Assembly (NCBI GenBank): GCA_012523975.1
Contig: JAAYSF010000021.1
Span: 1 to 35,842, forward strand
Reading direction: 5' to 3'
Source: Veillonellaceae bacterium
Lineage (GTDB): Bacteria > Bacillota > Negativicutes > JAAYSF01
Length of the DNA stretch: 35,842 nt
Shown: positions 1-7,280 of the stretch, piece after piece
Layout of the letters: the number at the start of each line of letters is the position of its first letter
Position numbering within the stretch: the first letter of the stretch is position 1
Notes under the pieces: generated by a model
Told to the model about the DNA's origin: nothing
The model's database searches: none
Seen by the model: the letters and a program-made list of their open reading frames with translations, nothing else
Made by a program: the position numbers and the translations under genes

Positions 1-46
1 AAAGTACTTGGGTGGAAACGCCCTGGGAGGATAGGAAGTTGCCGGT
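1..46 (+). rRNA. rrf: 5S rRNA, 3' end (partial)
   Basis: The first bases match the conserved 3' part of bacterial 5S rRNA: a TACTTGGG segment, a GGGTGGAAACGCCC hairpin, TGGGAGGATAGGA, and a closing GCCGG that would pair with the missing 5' end. The gene starts outside the window, so this is the tail of an rRNA operon. The exact 3' end is estimated to within a few bases. A tRNA gene follows about 5 bases later, as is common in Firmicute rRNA operons. Confidence 0.85.
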
Positions 47-51
47 TATAT

Positions 52-127
52 TCCTCGATAGCTCAGTTGGTAGAGCAATCGGCTGTTAACCGATCGGTCG
101 TAGGTTCGAGTCCTACTCGAGGAGCCA
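52..127 (+). tRNA. tRNA-Asn (GTT anticodon)
   Basis: A full cloverleaf is visible. The 7-bp acceptor stem pairs TCCTCGA with TCGAGGA, the D arm carries AGTTGGTAGA, and the anticodon stem ATCGG/CCGAT encloses CTGTTAA, giving anticodon GTT. The T arm is GTAGG-TTCGAGT-CCTAC. The discriminator base is G and CCA is encoded at 125-127. It sits directly behind the 5S gene and before a terminator, so it is the last gene of the rRNA operon. Confidence 0.97.
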
Positions 128-132
128 TTTTT

Positions 133-167
133 AAGCTATTCATGTTAATGAATAGCTTTTTCTTTTT
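133..167 (+). terminator. Intrinsic terminator of the rRNA/tRNA operon
   Basis: A perfect 11-bp stem (AAGCTATTCAT pairing with ATGAATAGCTT) with a GTTA loop is followed by a T-rich run. It lies six bases after the tRNA CCA end and closes the rRNA operon. Confidence 0.9.
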
Positions 168-171
168 ATTT

Positions 172-199
172 TTGGATTATTTTTGGTATTGTATATAAA
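172..199 (+). promoter_or_regulatory. Possible promoter of the hydrogenase operon
   Basis: TTGGAT (172-177) and TATAAA (194-199) are separated by 16 bases, a modest match to a sigma-A promoter between the rRNA terminator and the first hydrogenase-operon gene. The region is very AT-rich, so chance matches are likely. The Rex-like palindrome at 237-250 would then lie in the early leader, where a bound repressor could block transcription. Confidence 0.3.
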
Positions 200-236
200 A
201 TGTATTCGTGATAGTATCATGTTGTATACAAAAAAC

Positions 237-250
237 GTGAAAACATTCAC
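237..250. promoter_or_regulatory. Putative Rex-type operator (GTGAA-N4-TTCAC)
   Basis: GTGAA AACA TTCAC is a perfect 5-bp inverted repeat with a 4-base spacer, ending 17 bases before the first ATG of the hydrogenase operon. Rex operators in Gram-positive bacteria have the form TGTGAA-N4-TTCACA, so spacing and core half-sites fit; the outermost T/A positions do not. Rex senses NADH/NAD+ and is known to control fermentation and hydrogenase genes in clostridia. The assignment is inferred from the palindrome and its position alone. Confidence 0.45.
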
Positions 251-267
251 TTGGCATGAGGTAAATT

Positions 268-522
268 ATGATTAAGATTTCAATATGTTTCGGTAGTGCA
301 TGTCACCTTCGTGGTGCTTATGGCGTATTAACTGCATTTAAATTCTTACTGGATAAACATGATGTTGAAGGAGTAATTGATTTAGCTGGTGAATTTTGTC
401 AGGGGCGCTGCAATGAGGGCGTTGTAATTAAGATTAATGATGAGATTGTTACTCATGTCTCTGAGAGCAATGTAAGCGAAATTTTTAGAGAAAAAATTTT
501 GGAGCGATTTGTATGCAAATAA
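268..522 (+). CDS. NuoE-like [2Fe-2S] small protein of hydrogenase operon
   Basis: This 84-residue protein has the thioredoxin-like [2Fe-2S] ferredoxin pattern of NuoE/HydC subunits: C7-x4-C12, then C44-x3-C48, all four ligands present. It lacks the N-terminal helical domain of full-length NuoE, so it is the short form usual beside multi-gene [FeFe] hydrogenases. Its likely role is electron transfer to or from the hydrogenase encoded next, whose start overlaps its end by 10 bases, which suggests translational coupling. A second protein of the same design lies at 3379-3615. The ATG at 268 follows a weak TGAGGT site. The fold assignment is secure; the redox partner is inferred from context. Confidence 0.8.
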   Translation: MIKISICFGSACHLRGAYGVLTAFKFLLDKHDVEGVIDLAGEFCQGRCNEGVVIKINDEIVTHVSESNVSEIFREKILERFVCK

Positions 523-2207
523 TTAATACGCGTAATGTTAATTGTAAAGACTGCCATCGTTGTTTACGTTCATGTCCTGTAAAAGCTATCGGCATTAGGC
601 AGGGTCGAGCAAGGGTCTTAGAGGATAAATGTATTCTGTGCGGTAAATGCGTTGCGGAATGCCCGCAGCATGCAAAGCGGCTGACTACTCATTTGCCAGC
701 TATTAAAGAGGCGATTTCCAGTGGGCGCAAGGTCGTTATGAGTCTGGCAACTTCTTTTGTAGGTATTTTTGCTGATTATACACCCACCCAGCTAATGGCA
801 TCAATAAAGGCGCTTGGCTTTGCTGCAGTTGAGGAATCAGCTGTAGGAGCCCAAATACTTTCTCTTTTATACCGTTCCCTTTTAAAAGACTGTCAAGGGA
901 CGGTAATCTCATCAAACTGTCCAGTAATCGTTAATATGGTAAAGAAATATTACCCGCAGTTAGTTGATAATTTAGCGCCGATTGTTTCGCCTATGATGGC
1001 TAACGGTCTTTTACTTAAGCAGAAATATGGAGAAGATGCTTTTGTTGTATTTGCAGGATCATGTATGGCTAAATTTGCTGAACAAAATGAAAAAAGTGAT
1101 AAGCATGCTGTTGATGCCGTCATAACTTTTAGCCAATTGCGCCAGTGGCTTAAACACGCCAAAATAACCCCGAAATTTGTCCCATATGTACCAAAACCGC
1201 TCGGTAACGCTAGGTATTTTCCGGTTGCAGGCGGAGTTTTAAAATCATTTATGGACCATGACACTTTAGATACCGAAATTATTGCTGTTGATGGTATAGA
1301 AAAATGTATGGAAGTTTTCGATAGTTTGACCAAGAAAGAAATTGCGCCTCATTTCATAGAGGCTTTTTCCTGTGTAGGTGGATGTATAGGTGGTCCTGCC
1401 AGTGGAAGTAATCAGTCCATACCGGTGAGAAGGTTGAAAATAATTGAATTTGCAAATCAATATAAAGGACAAGTTACCCTGGAAATTCCTCATTCTTTAG
1501 ATTTCACGTGCAAACATGAACCAACACCTATTGTAAATCCGGAGCCAAGTGAAATAGAGATTAAGAAAATTCTTCAGCGAATTGGTAAGTTTACGAAAGC
1601 TGACGAGAAAAATTGCGGAGCTTGCGGTTATAATACTTGCCGAGCTAAAGCTACGGCAGTATTTCGTGGAGTAGCTGAAATAGATATGTGTATTCCTTAT
1701 ATGCGCTCTAAAGCCGAGTCCTTTGCTAATATAATCGTTGAAAACTCGATAACCGGTATTATTGTTGTTGATGATAAAATGATCATTCAAGAAATTAATC
1801 CAGCAATAAAACGGATGTTCAGCAGCGCTAAACAAATGGAAAAAGGCGATAGTCTAATGGAGTATATCGATTGTTCTGAGTTTGTCAACGTTTCTAATAA
1901 CGGACAAAAAGTTGTTGGTAAACGTGTCGAGTACCCAGAATATAACTTAGTAACTGAGCAGATGATTATCCCGGTACCAGAACACCAATTAGTCATAGTA
2001 GCAATTTCAGATGTTACAGAGCATGAGAAACGCGCAAAAGACTGGGAACAGATGAAAGAGGAAACGGTTGAGAAGGCGACTGACATAATTAATAAACAGA
2101 TGCATGTTGCTCAAGAAATTGCTGGTCTGCTTGGAGAGACGACTGCCGAAACCAAGTCTGCATTGTTGGAACTTATGTGGCTGCTCAAAGGCAAGGAGGA
2201 AAAGTAA
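513..2207 (+). CDS. Sensory-type (group C, HydS-like) [FeFe] hydrogenase with PAS domain
   Basis: The 564-residue protein starts with two [4Fe-4S] ferredoxin motifs (C11/14/17/21 and C40/43/46/50), followed by the H-cluster domain (about 70-310). The three signatures are L1 SSNCP (135-136), L2 SCMAK (C184) and L3 CVGGCIGG (C287, C291). A four-cysteine Fe-S motif follows (C368, C371, C376, C393), then a PAS domain (about 400-500) and a helical tail. In catalytic enzymes L1 reads TSCCP; here the proton-transfer cysteine is Asn135, while the cluster ligand Cys136 is kept. This layout matches the group C putative sensors such as Thermotoga HydS. There is no kinase domain, so the output probably passes to the phosphatase encoded next. 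Assignment to the sensory group is strong; H2 sensing is inferred. Confidence 0.88.
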   Translation: MQIINTRNVNCKDCHRCLRSCPVKAIGIRQGRARVLEDKCILCGKCVAECPQHAKRLTTHLPAIKEAISSGRKVVMSLATSFVGIFADYTPTQLMASIKALGFAAVEESAVGAQILSLLYRSLLKDCQGTVISSNCPVIVNMVKKYYPQLVDNLAPIVSPMMANGLLLKQKYGEDAFVVFAGSCMAKFAEQNEKSDKHAVDAVITFSQLRQWLKHAKITPKFVPYVPKPLGNARYFPVAGGVLKSFMDHDTLDTEIIAVDGIEKCMEVFDSLTKKEIAPHFIEAFSCVGGCIGGPASGSNQSIPVRRLKIIEFANQYKGQVTLEIPHSLDFTCKHEPTPIVNPEPSEIEIKKILQRIGKFTKADEKNCGACGYNTCRAKATAVFRGVAEIDMCIPYMRSKAESFANIIVENSITGIIVVDDKMIIQEINPAIKRMFSSAKQMEKGDSLMEYIDCSEFVNVSNNGQKVVGKRVEYPEYNLVTEQMIIPVPEHQLVIVAISDVTEHEKRAKDWEQMKEETVEKATDIINKQMHVAQEIAGLLGETTAETKSALLELMWLLKGKEEK

Positions 2208-3358
2208 TGAGCCAGCTTCACGCTGATGTAAGTATAGCGCAGTTATCGAAGGTGGGCGAGGAGCTGTGCGGTGATAAAATAGTTGTTACGCATACCAAGG
2301 AAGGTACTATTATAGTTTTGTCTGATGGACTCGGAAGCGGTGTTAAGGCAAATATTCTCGCAACTTTAACAACCAAGATCGCGTCTTCAATGCTGAAACG
2401 CGGAATTCCCTTAGCCGATGTAGTCAGTACAATTGCTGATACCTTGCCGGTTTGCCGTCAGCGTAAAATTGCTTATTCTACCCTTCATATTTTAAAAGTG
2501 GCATCGTCTGGTCTGGTTACAGTAGTTGAATTTGATTGTCCAACTTCTTTTCTTATCCGCGATGGGAAGGTTCAGCCTTTCCAACTAACCGAAAAGGTAA
2601 TTAGCGGAAAACTTATTAAAGAGGGGCAATTATTACTAAGAGAAAACGATTTGATAGTTGCCGTCAGCGATGGTATTATTCACGCAGGGATAGGCGGTTT
2701 ACTAAAGTTGGGCTGGGGCTGGAAGGGAATTGCTGATCAATTACAGTCTATAGCAAGACAAGATTGCAGCGCGAGTTATATTAGTGATAATATAATTCGC
2801 TGCACCGAGGGTTATTATCTTGGTCAGCCAGGAGATGACTCTACTATCGTTACGGTAAAAATGCGTAAGACTCGTCGCTTAACAATTCTTACCGGACCAC
2901 CAGTCGATCGTAGATTTGATGAAAAGCTAGTTAAACGGTTCTTAAGCCAACCCGGCAAGAAGGTTGTAGCTGGCGGTACTACTGCGCATATTGTTAGTAA
3001 GGTATGTAATCGTCCTTTAAAAATGGATATTTCAAGCTATAGTGAATATATTCCGCCTATGGGTCATATTGAAGGGGTAGATCTAGTTACTGAAGGTATT
3101 TTGACTTTAAATGCTGTTCTTGAATGCATCACAAATCATCGTAACGAGAGAGGATGCTTAGAACGAAATGGCGCCAATCTGCTAGCTGAAATGTTACTAG
3201 AGGCTGATAAAATAGATATTTACGCTGGGAAATCAACCAACCCAGCCCATCATAATCCAAGTTTTCCTTTTAAAATTAATGTTAAGCCTCAAGTATTGGC
3301 AAAGCTTCAGGCAGTATTGGAGTCAAAAGGCAAGGAAGTAAGTATTGAGTGGTTTTAA
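2207..3358 (+). CDS. SpoIIE-type PP2C serine/threonine phosphatase of hydrogenase operon
   Basis: A 383-residue protein. The first 220 residues show PPM/SpoIIE phosphatase motifs with metal-binding aspartates: VLSDGLGSG (about 38-46), AVSDGI (152-157) and GDDST (about 209-213). The remaining 160 residues form an extension that starts near a TGPPVD motif and contains VVAGGTTAH; I do not recognise it as a named domain. The start is the ATG at 2207, which overlaps the hydrogenase stop (TAATG) and has AAGGAGG 8 bases upstream. An in-frame start at 2177 has no ribosome site. Phosphatases of this type are repeatedly found beside HydS-like hydrogenases, as in the hfs cluster of Thermoanaerobacterium. 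A role in relaying the sensor signal is inferred. Confidence 0.82.
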   Translation: MSQLHADVSIAQLSKVGEELCGDKIVVTHTKEGTIIVLSDGLGSGVKANILATLTTKIASSMLKRGIPLADVVSTIADTLPVCRQRKIAYSTLHILKVASSGLVTVVEFDCPTSFLIRDGKVQPFQLTEKVISGKLIKEGQLLLRENDLIVAVSDGIIHAGIGGLLKLGWGWKGIADQLQSIARQDCSASYISDNIIRCTEGYYLGQPGDDSTIVTVKMRKTRRLTILTGPPVDRRFDEKLVKRFLSQPGKKVVAGGTTAHIVSKVCNRPLKMDISSYSEYIPPMGHIEGVDLVTEGILTLNAVLECITNHRNERGCLERNGANLLAEMLLEADKIDIYAGKSTNPAHHNPSFPFKINVKPQVLAKLQAVLESKGKEVSIEWF

Positions 3359-3378
3359 TTTGTAGGGGGGCTATCATT

Positions 3379-3615
3379 ATGAATACTTTAACTATAGAAA
3401 TTTGTGTGGGTTCGGCGTGCTATTTATTAGGTGCGCAAGACTTATTAGAAATGATTGAGGGGTTACCGCCAGCAATTAGATCACAAATTGATCTAAGGGG
3501 TGCTAGTTGTTTAAATGCATGCGGGAAAGGACCTAACATTAGAATCAACGGTGAATTAATGTCTGATGTGACGCCAGAAAAGCTTTTGGATATCATTAAT
3601 AATCGCTGTGTTTGA
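3379..3615 (+). CDS. Second NuoE-like [2Fe-2S] small protein
   Basis: A 78-residue protein with the same design as the first gene of the operon: C9-x4-C14 and C44-x3-C48, a thioredoxin-like [2Fe-2S] fold without the extra NuoE helices. The start is the ATG at 3379, preceded by a GGGGGG ribosome site at 3365-3370. An in-frame GTG at 3349 lies inside the upstream phosphatase gene and lacks one. It is followed closely by the catalytic-type hydrogenase, so it probably supplies or takes electrons there. The two paralogues share the cysteine spacing but differ widely elsewhere, so they may serve the two hydrogenases separately. Confidence 0.8.
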   Translation: MNTLTIEICVGSACYLLGAQDLLEMIEGLPPAIRSQIDLRGASCLNACGKGPNIRINGELMSDVTPEKLLDIINNRCV

Positions 3616-3629
3616 ATGGAGGGGATTTT

Positions 3630-5126
3630 GTGTCGCAAGTGACTGAAGTAGTTAAGCTCAGGCGTAGGGTGTTAGTTGAAATTTCTAAGCTTGCATTTGC
3701 GGGTGAAATAGAAAATAAAATAAATGAGATTTTATATAATGTTGTAAGCGAAGATGGGCCTCGCTATCGTTGTTGTGTGCATAAAGAACGAGCGGTACTA
3801 AAAGAACGTATAAAACTAGCTCTTAGTCAGGGCGGTGGCTTAGAGTTATCTGAGGCAGCTAAAAGGGCTTTAGCTGGTAATATCGATGAAATGCCGATTG
3901 TTCACGTTTTGCGGGAGGCATGCGATCAATGTCCAATTGATAAGTTTATTGTAACAAACGCGTGCCGAAATTGTGTTGCCCATAATTGTATAAACAGCTG
4001 TCCAAAGAAAGCTATAATGGTAGTGCAAAACCGTGCATATATCGATAAGAATAAATGCGTAGAATGTGGCTTATGCAAAAAGTCGTGTCAGTATAGTGCT
4101 ATTATTGAAGTAAACCGTCCTTGTGAAGGCGCTTGTGACTTAGGAGCAATCCAAGCCGACAATGATCGCCGGGCTGAAATAGACTATACTAAATGCGTGC
4201 AGTGTGGTAGTTGTAAAACGGCATGTCCATTTGGAGCGATAACTGATCGTTCATCAATAGTGCAGTTGGTAAGTAGTCTAAAATCCAATAAAAAGGTATA
4301 TGCTATGCTTGCTCCATCATTCATTGGTCAATTTGGAGCAAAGGCAAAACCAGGCCAGGTAATTCAGGCTTTAAAGCAAATTGGCTTCGCTGGTGTGTAT
4401 GAGGCATCCTGTGGTGCGGACATTGTAACATTGGAGGAGACTAAAGAGTTTGCATCTTCGGTACCTAGTACATTAAGCTTTATGACGACATCTTGTTGCC
4501 CTGCTTTTGCAGACATGGTCGAGAAACATTTACCTGATATCCAGAAGAACGTTTCAACAACAGTTTCACCCATGATAGCTACCGGCAAAGTAATTAAAAA
4601 TCAAGAGCCTGATGCAGTTGTGGTTTTTATTGGACCGTGTATAGCGAAAAAGGCTGAGGCTGAAAAATACGCTGAAGTTATAGATTACGTTCTCACTTTT
4701 GAGGAACTAATGTGCATGTTGGTCGGCGCTGGTATTAATATTGCTGAGATTGGCGAACATGATTTTGACAGCTCTGCTTCACGTGATGGTAATGCATTTG
4801 CTAGAGCTGGAGGCGTGGCGCAGGCAGTTTTAAATACTGCGGCAGTCCTTGCTCCTGATGTAAAAATAAAAGCTCACCATAGTCAGGGTTTAGGAAATTG
4901 CAAAACTGCGTTAATGCAAATAAATACAGGTAAAATTGATGCTAATTTTTTTGAAGGAATGGCTTGTCAAGGTGGTTGTGTCGGTGGTCCTGGAACGTTG
5001 ACTAACTATAAGGTAACTGGTAAATTAGTTGAAAACTTTGCTGTTGCTTCTAAGGCCGGTATCGCTAATGACAACAGAGATGCGACTGCTGAAATAGAAA
5101 AGCAACATTATTGGCATAGAAAATAG
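3630..5126 (+). CDS. Catalytic-type [FeFe] hydrogenase (group B-like)
   Basis: A 498-residue [FeFe] hydrogenase with all three H-cluster signatures: L1 TTSCCPAF (C289, C290), L2 GPCIAKKAE (C337) and L3 MACQGGCVGGP (C446, C450). The proton-transfer cysteine is intact, so it should turn over H2 and protons. The N-terminal half is cysteine-rich, with ferredoxin-like clusters around 98-124, 143-169 and 189-199, and lacks the plant-type [2Fe-2S] domain of group A enzymes. This fits group B, commonly thought to be ferredoxin-linked. The start is the GTG at 3630, set by ATGGAGGGG at 3617-3624; a TTG at 3612 is in frame but would precede that site. It ends the operon and is the likely effector controlled by the sensor and phosphatase upstream. 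Confidence 0.9.
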   Translation: MSQVTEVVKLRRRVLVEISKLAFAGEIENKINEILYNVVSEDGPRYRCCVHKERAVLKERIKLALSQGGGLELSEAAKRALAGNIDEMPIVHVLREACDQCPIDKFIVTNACRNCVAHNCINSCPKKAIMVVQNRAYIDKNKCVECGLCKKSCQYSAIIEVNRPCEGACDLGAIQADNDRRAEIDYTKCVQCGSCKTACPFGAITDRSSIVQLVSSLKSNKKVYAMLAPSFIGQFGAKAKPGQVIQALKQIGFAGVYEASCGADIVTLEETKEFASSVPSTLSFMTTSCCPAFADMVEKHLPDIQKNVSTTVSPMIATGKVIKNQEPDAVVVFIGPCIAKKAEAEKYAEVIDYVLTFEELMCMLVGAGINIAEIGEHDFDSSASRDGNAFARAGGVAQAVLNTAAVLAPDVKIKAHHSQGLGNCKTALMQINTGKIDANFFEGMACQGGCVGGPGTLTNYKVTGKLVENFAVASKAGIANDNRDATAEIEKQHYWHRK

Positions 5127-5135
5127 CGAGTAGCT

Positions 5136-5164
5136 TTGCTAAAATGAAATAAGTATGCTAAAAT
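5136..5164 (+). promoter_or_regulatory. Probable sigma-A promoter of yebC
   Basis: TTGCTA (5136-5141), a 17-base spacer ending in TGC, and TAAAAT (5159-5164) form a good vegetative promoter with an extended -10. It would give a leader of about 135 bases before yebC. It lies just after the hydrogenase operon. Confidence 0.5.
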
Positions 5165-5188
5165 ATTGGCTGTCTATATTTTCTATGT

Positions 5189-5212
5189 GCCCTCCGTTTT
5201 AAGACGGTGGGC
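5189..5212 (+). other. Leader hairpin, possible weak terminator
   Basis: GCCCTCCGT pairs with ACGGTGGGC, eight of nine positions, with a T-T mismatch and a TTTAAG loop. Only TAAGTTTT follows, a poor U-run. It could end read-through from the hydrogenase operon, or act in the yebC leader, since it lies after the likely yebC promoter. A smaller AGCTG-TGGA-CAGCT hairpin follows near 5253. Confidence 0.35.
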
Positions 5213-5306
5213 TAAGTTTTCAGTATTGATGGCTGTTAGCGAATTAGAATAAAGCTGTGGACAGCTGCAGTTAATTGATACTTTCTTGAAGGGGAGAAAT
5301 TACGAT

Positions 5307-6044
5307 ATGGCAGGACATTCAAAATGGGCGAATATTAAACATAAGAAAGGTAAAATGGATGCTATTCGCGGTAAAATAACCACTAAGATAAGCCGTGAAA
5401 TTACAGTAGCAGTTCGTACTGGTGGAAGTGACCCGACCGGTAATATGCGACTAAAATTGGCTTTACAAAAGGCAAAAGAAAATAATATTCCTAAAGACAA
5501 TATTCAACGCGCTATTCAAAAAGGGGCTGGCACGCTGGAGGGTGCAAATTATGAAGAGTTAACCTATGAAGGCTATGGACCTGGAGGCGTAGCTCTGATG
5601 GTTGAAGCAATGACAGATAACCGTAACCGTACTGCCGCTGAGATTCGTCACCTTTTTTCAAAGTATGGCGGCAATTTAGGCGAGACCGGCTGTGTATCTT
5701 GGATGTTTAAGAAAAAGGGTATTTTTGTAATTGATAAAGAAACTGGCGTTGATGAGGAAGAATTGATGATGCTTGTCTTAGACGCTGGAGCTGAAGATTT
5801 AAAGAGCGAAGACGGCCAGTTTGAAATTACGACGGCTCCTGAAGAATTTGTCAAGGTCCAAGAGGCTCTCGAAAATAATAATATTAATACCGTAGTAGCT
5901 CAGATTGCTATGGTTCCAGATACAACAATGGCTGTAGGCGGAGACGATGCAACTAAATTAATGAAACTGGTAGAACTGCTTGAAGAACACGACGATGTAC
6001 AAGAAGTATACGGGAACTTCGATTTACCTGAAGATATCGAATAG
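5307..6044 (+). CDS. yebC: YebC/PmpR family protein
   Basis: The 245-residue product has the family hallmark N-terminus [14 protein letters not shown] and the usual three-domain length, with the conserved RAIQKGAG and YEGYGPGG stretches. YebC-family proteins were annotated as transcriptional regulators; newer work links members to relief of ribosome stalling, such as at proline runs. The start is the ATG at 5307 with AAGGGGAG about 10 bases before; an upstream in-frame TTG (5286) would place the ribosome site inside the coding region. It is followed by bofC and the ruv genes. In many bacteria yebC neighbours ruvC, which supports the assignment. Confidence 0.95.
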   Translation: MAGHSKWANIKHKKGKMDAIRGKITTKISREITVAVRTGGSDPTGNMRLKLALQKAKENNIPKDNIQRAIQKGAGTLEGANYEELTYEGYGPGGVALMVEAMTDNRNRTAAEIRHLFSKYGGNLGETGCVSWMFKKKGIFVIDKETGVDEEELMMLVLDAGAEDLKSEDGQFEITTAPEEFVKVQEALENNNINTVVAQIAMVPDTTMAVGGDDATKLMKLVELLEEHDDVQEVYGNFDLPEDIE

Positions 6045-6106
6045 TGAATAACTTTTGTATTATTTGGTAATACTGGTGGCAGCATGAAAATGAGGAGATG
6101 TTTTCA

Positions 6107-6679
6107 ATGTTGCCACTTTTTAAATACAATAGAAGGCAAATATTGGCTATCGCCGGCGTTGTATTGGCTATTGGCTGCGCAGCTTACTATTTGGTAAGCT
6201 ATAACAATGTCGAAAACAAGCCGCTTGTACCTCAAGAAACTGAGGTCGCCAAGCAGGATAGTAAGATTAAGATAAATTCTAATACCGATTTTGTCCAAAA
6301 AATTGTTTATCTTAAGTGTAAAGATGAGGAAGTGCTGCGAAGCAAGCCTGCAGATAACCTTATTGGCCTTAACTACTTTCAGGTTCAAAAAGTTTATCAA
6401 GGCTGGACTATCGATAAGTTTGACAATCTTGAAGTAGTAATGACACTCAAGGTTGATAGCTTTTGCCGTGAACACGCAAATAATATGTTTATTGGCGTCA
6501 AAGATGGCTATGTTGCAGTGTTTTATGGAAGGCCAGGTCCCAAAGCCATAGTAAAGGAAGTTACTAAAATCTCAATTAACAAGCTGCACCCGCAGGATGC
6601 TGAGGAATTAAAGCGGGGCATGGTTGTACAATCAAGGGAAGAGTTGCTGCAGACATTAGAAGGAATGGAATCTAGGTAG
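6107..6679 (+). CDS. BofC-like protein (forespore-type regulator), membrane-anchored
   Basis: A 190-residue protein with one N-terminal membrane segment (about 9-30) and the rest outside the membrane. The C-terminal part resembles the BofC C-terminal domain: FIGVKDGYVAVFYG, then a KEVTKI strand, and a final REELLQTLEGMES helix. In Bacillus, BofC is a forespore-exported protein that restrains SpoIVB-dependent activation of sigma-K, and bofC also lies next to ruvA there. The start at 6107 is chosen because GAGGAG (6092-6097) is spaced 9 bases from it and abuts the other ATG at 6098. The LAIGC stretch is a poor lipobox. Domain likeness is moderate and the sporulation role is inferred from family and synteny. 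Confidence 0.7.
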   Translation: MLPLFKYNRRQILAIAGVVLAIGCAAYYLVSYNNVENKPLVPQETEVAKQDSKIKINSNTDFVQKIVYLKCKDEEVLRSKPADNLIGLNYFQVQKVYQGWTIDKFDNLEVVMTLKVDSFCREHANNMFIGVKDGYVAVFYGRPGPKAIVKEVTKISINKLHPQDAEELKRGMVVQSREELLQTLEGMESR

Positions 6680-6704
6680 AGAGAAAAACTCTCTGCCTTT
6701 TTTA
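6675..6704 (+). terminator. Intrinsic terminator after bofC-like gene
   Basis: GGTAGAGAG pairs with CTCTCTGCC (one G-T pair) around an AAAAA loop, followed by six T. The stem overlaps the stop codon of the bofC-like gene and separates it from the ruvC operon. Confidence 0.88.
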
Positions 6705-6785
6705 TTTAAATTGTTTGCTAATTAAGCAATAAAGGAGTAAAATATAACGCTGTCGAATAAATTCCCTCAAGGGAGGCTTTTTTAT

Positions 6786-7280
6786 ATGCTTGCATTAGGA
6801 ATAGATCCGGGCACCGCCATTTGCGGTTATGGTTTAGTTGAACTTAATGGCAGCCGTTTACGTGCGGTTACCTATGGTGCCATACAAACTAGCCCATCTA
6901 ATAAATTAGAAGAAAGACTAGCAATAATTTATAGTGGTATTAGTAGCTTGATTGAGCAATACAAACCAGACGTAGCAGGGGTCGAACAGTTATTTTTCAA
7001 TAAGAATGTTAGAACGGCCATGGCTGTAGGTCAGGCCCGCGGTGTAGTTTTATTGGCAATAGCTCAACATAATGTTAGGTTATGTGAGTATACTCCGTTA
7101 CAAGTTAAGCAGTCAGTTGTCGGTTATGGAAAAGCCACAAAAGATCAGGTTATATATATGACTGAACGCTTATTAAATTTACCGGACAAGCCTCATCCTG
7201 ACGATGTGGCGGATGCCTTGGCTATTGCAATCTGCACCACCCATTCTTATAATATTGGTAACAGGTGGGGGGCAAAATAA
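6786..7280 (+). CDS. ruvC: Holliday junction resolvase RuvC
   Basis: The 164-residue product is full length and keeps the catalytic acidic residues: D7 in GIDPG, E67 in GVEQLFF, and D140 and D143 in HPDDVADALA. RuvC cuts Holliday junctions symmetrically as the nuclease of the RuvABC resolvasome. The ATG at 6786 follows GGGAGG at 6771-6776. It is the first gene of a long operon, and its TAA overlaps the ruvA ATG (TAATG), so ruvC and ruvA are translationally coupled. Confidence 0.97.
   Translation: MLALGIDPGTAICGYGLVELNGSRLRAVTYGAIQTSPSNKLEERLAIIYSGISSLIEQYKPDVAGVEQLFFNKNVRTAMAVGQARGVVLLAIAQHNVRLCEYTPLQVKQSVVGYGKATKDQVIYMTERLLNLPDKPHPDDVADALAIAICTTHSYNIGNRWGAK

Noticed and set aside
6107-6679. 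Lipoprotein signal in the BofC-like protein
   Set aside because: LAIGC lacks the usual residue at -3 of a lipobox and lies in the middle of a hydrophobic segment, so a membrane anchor is more likely.
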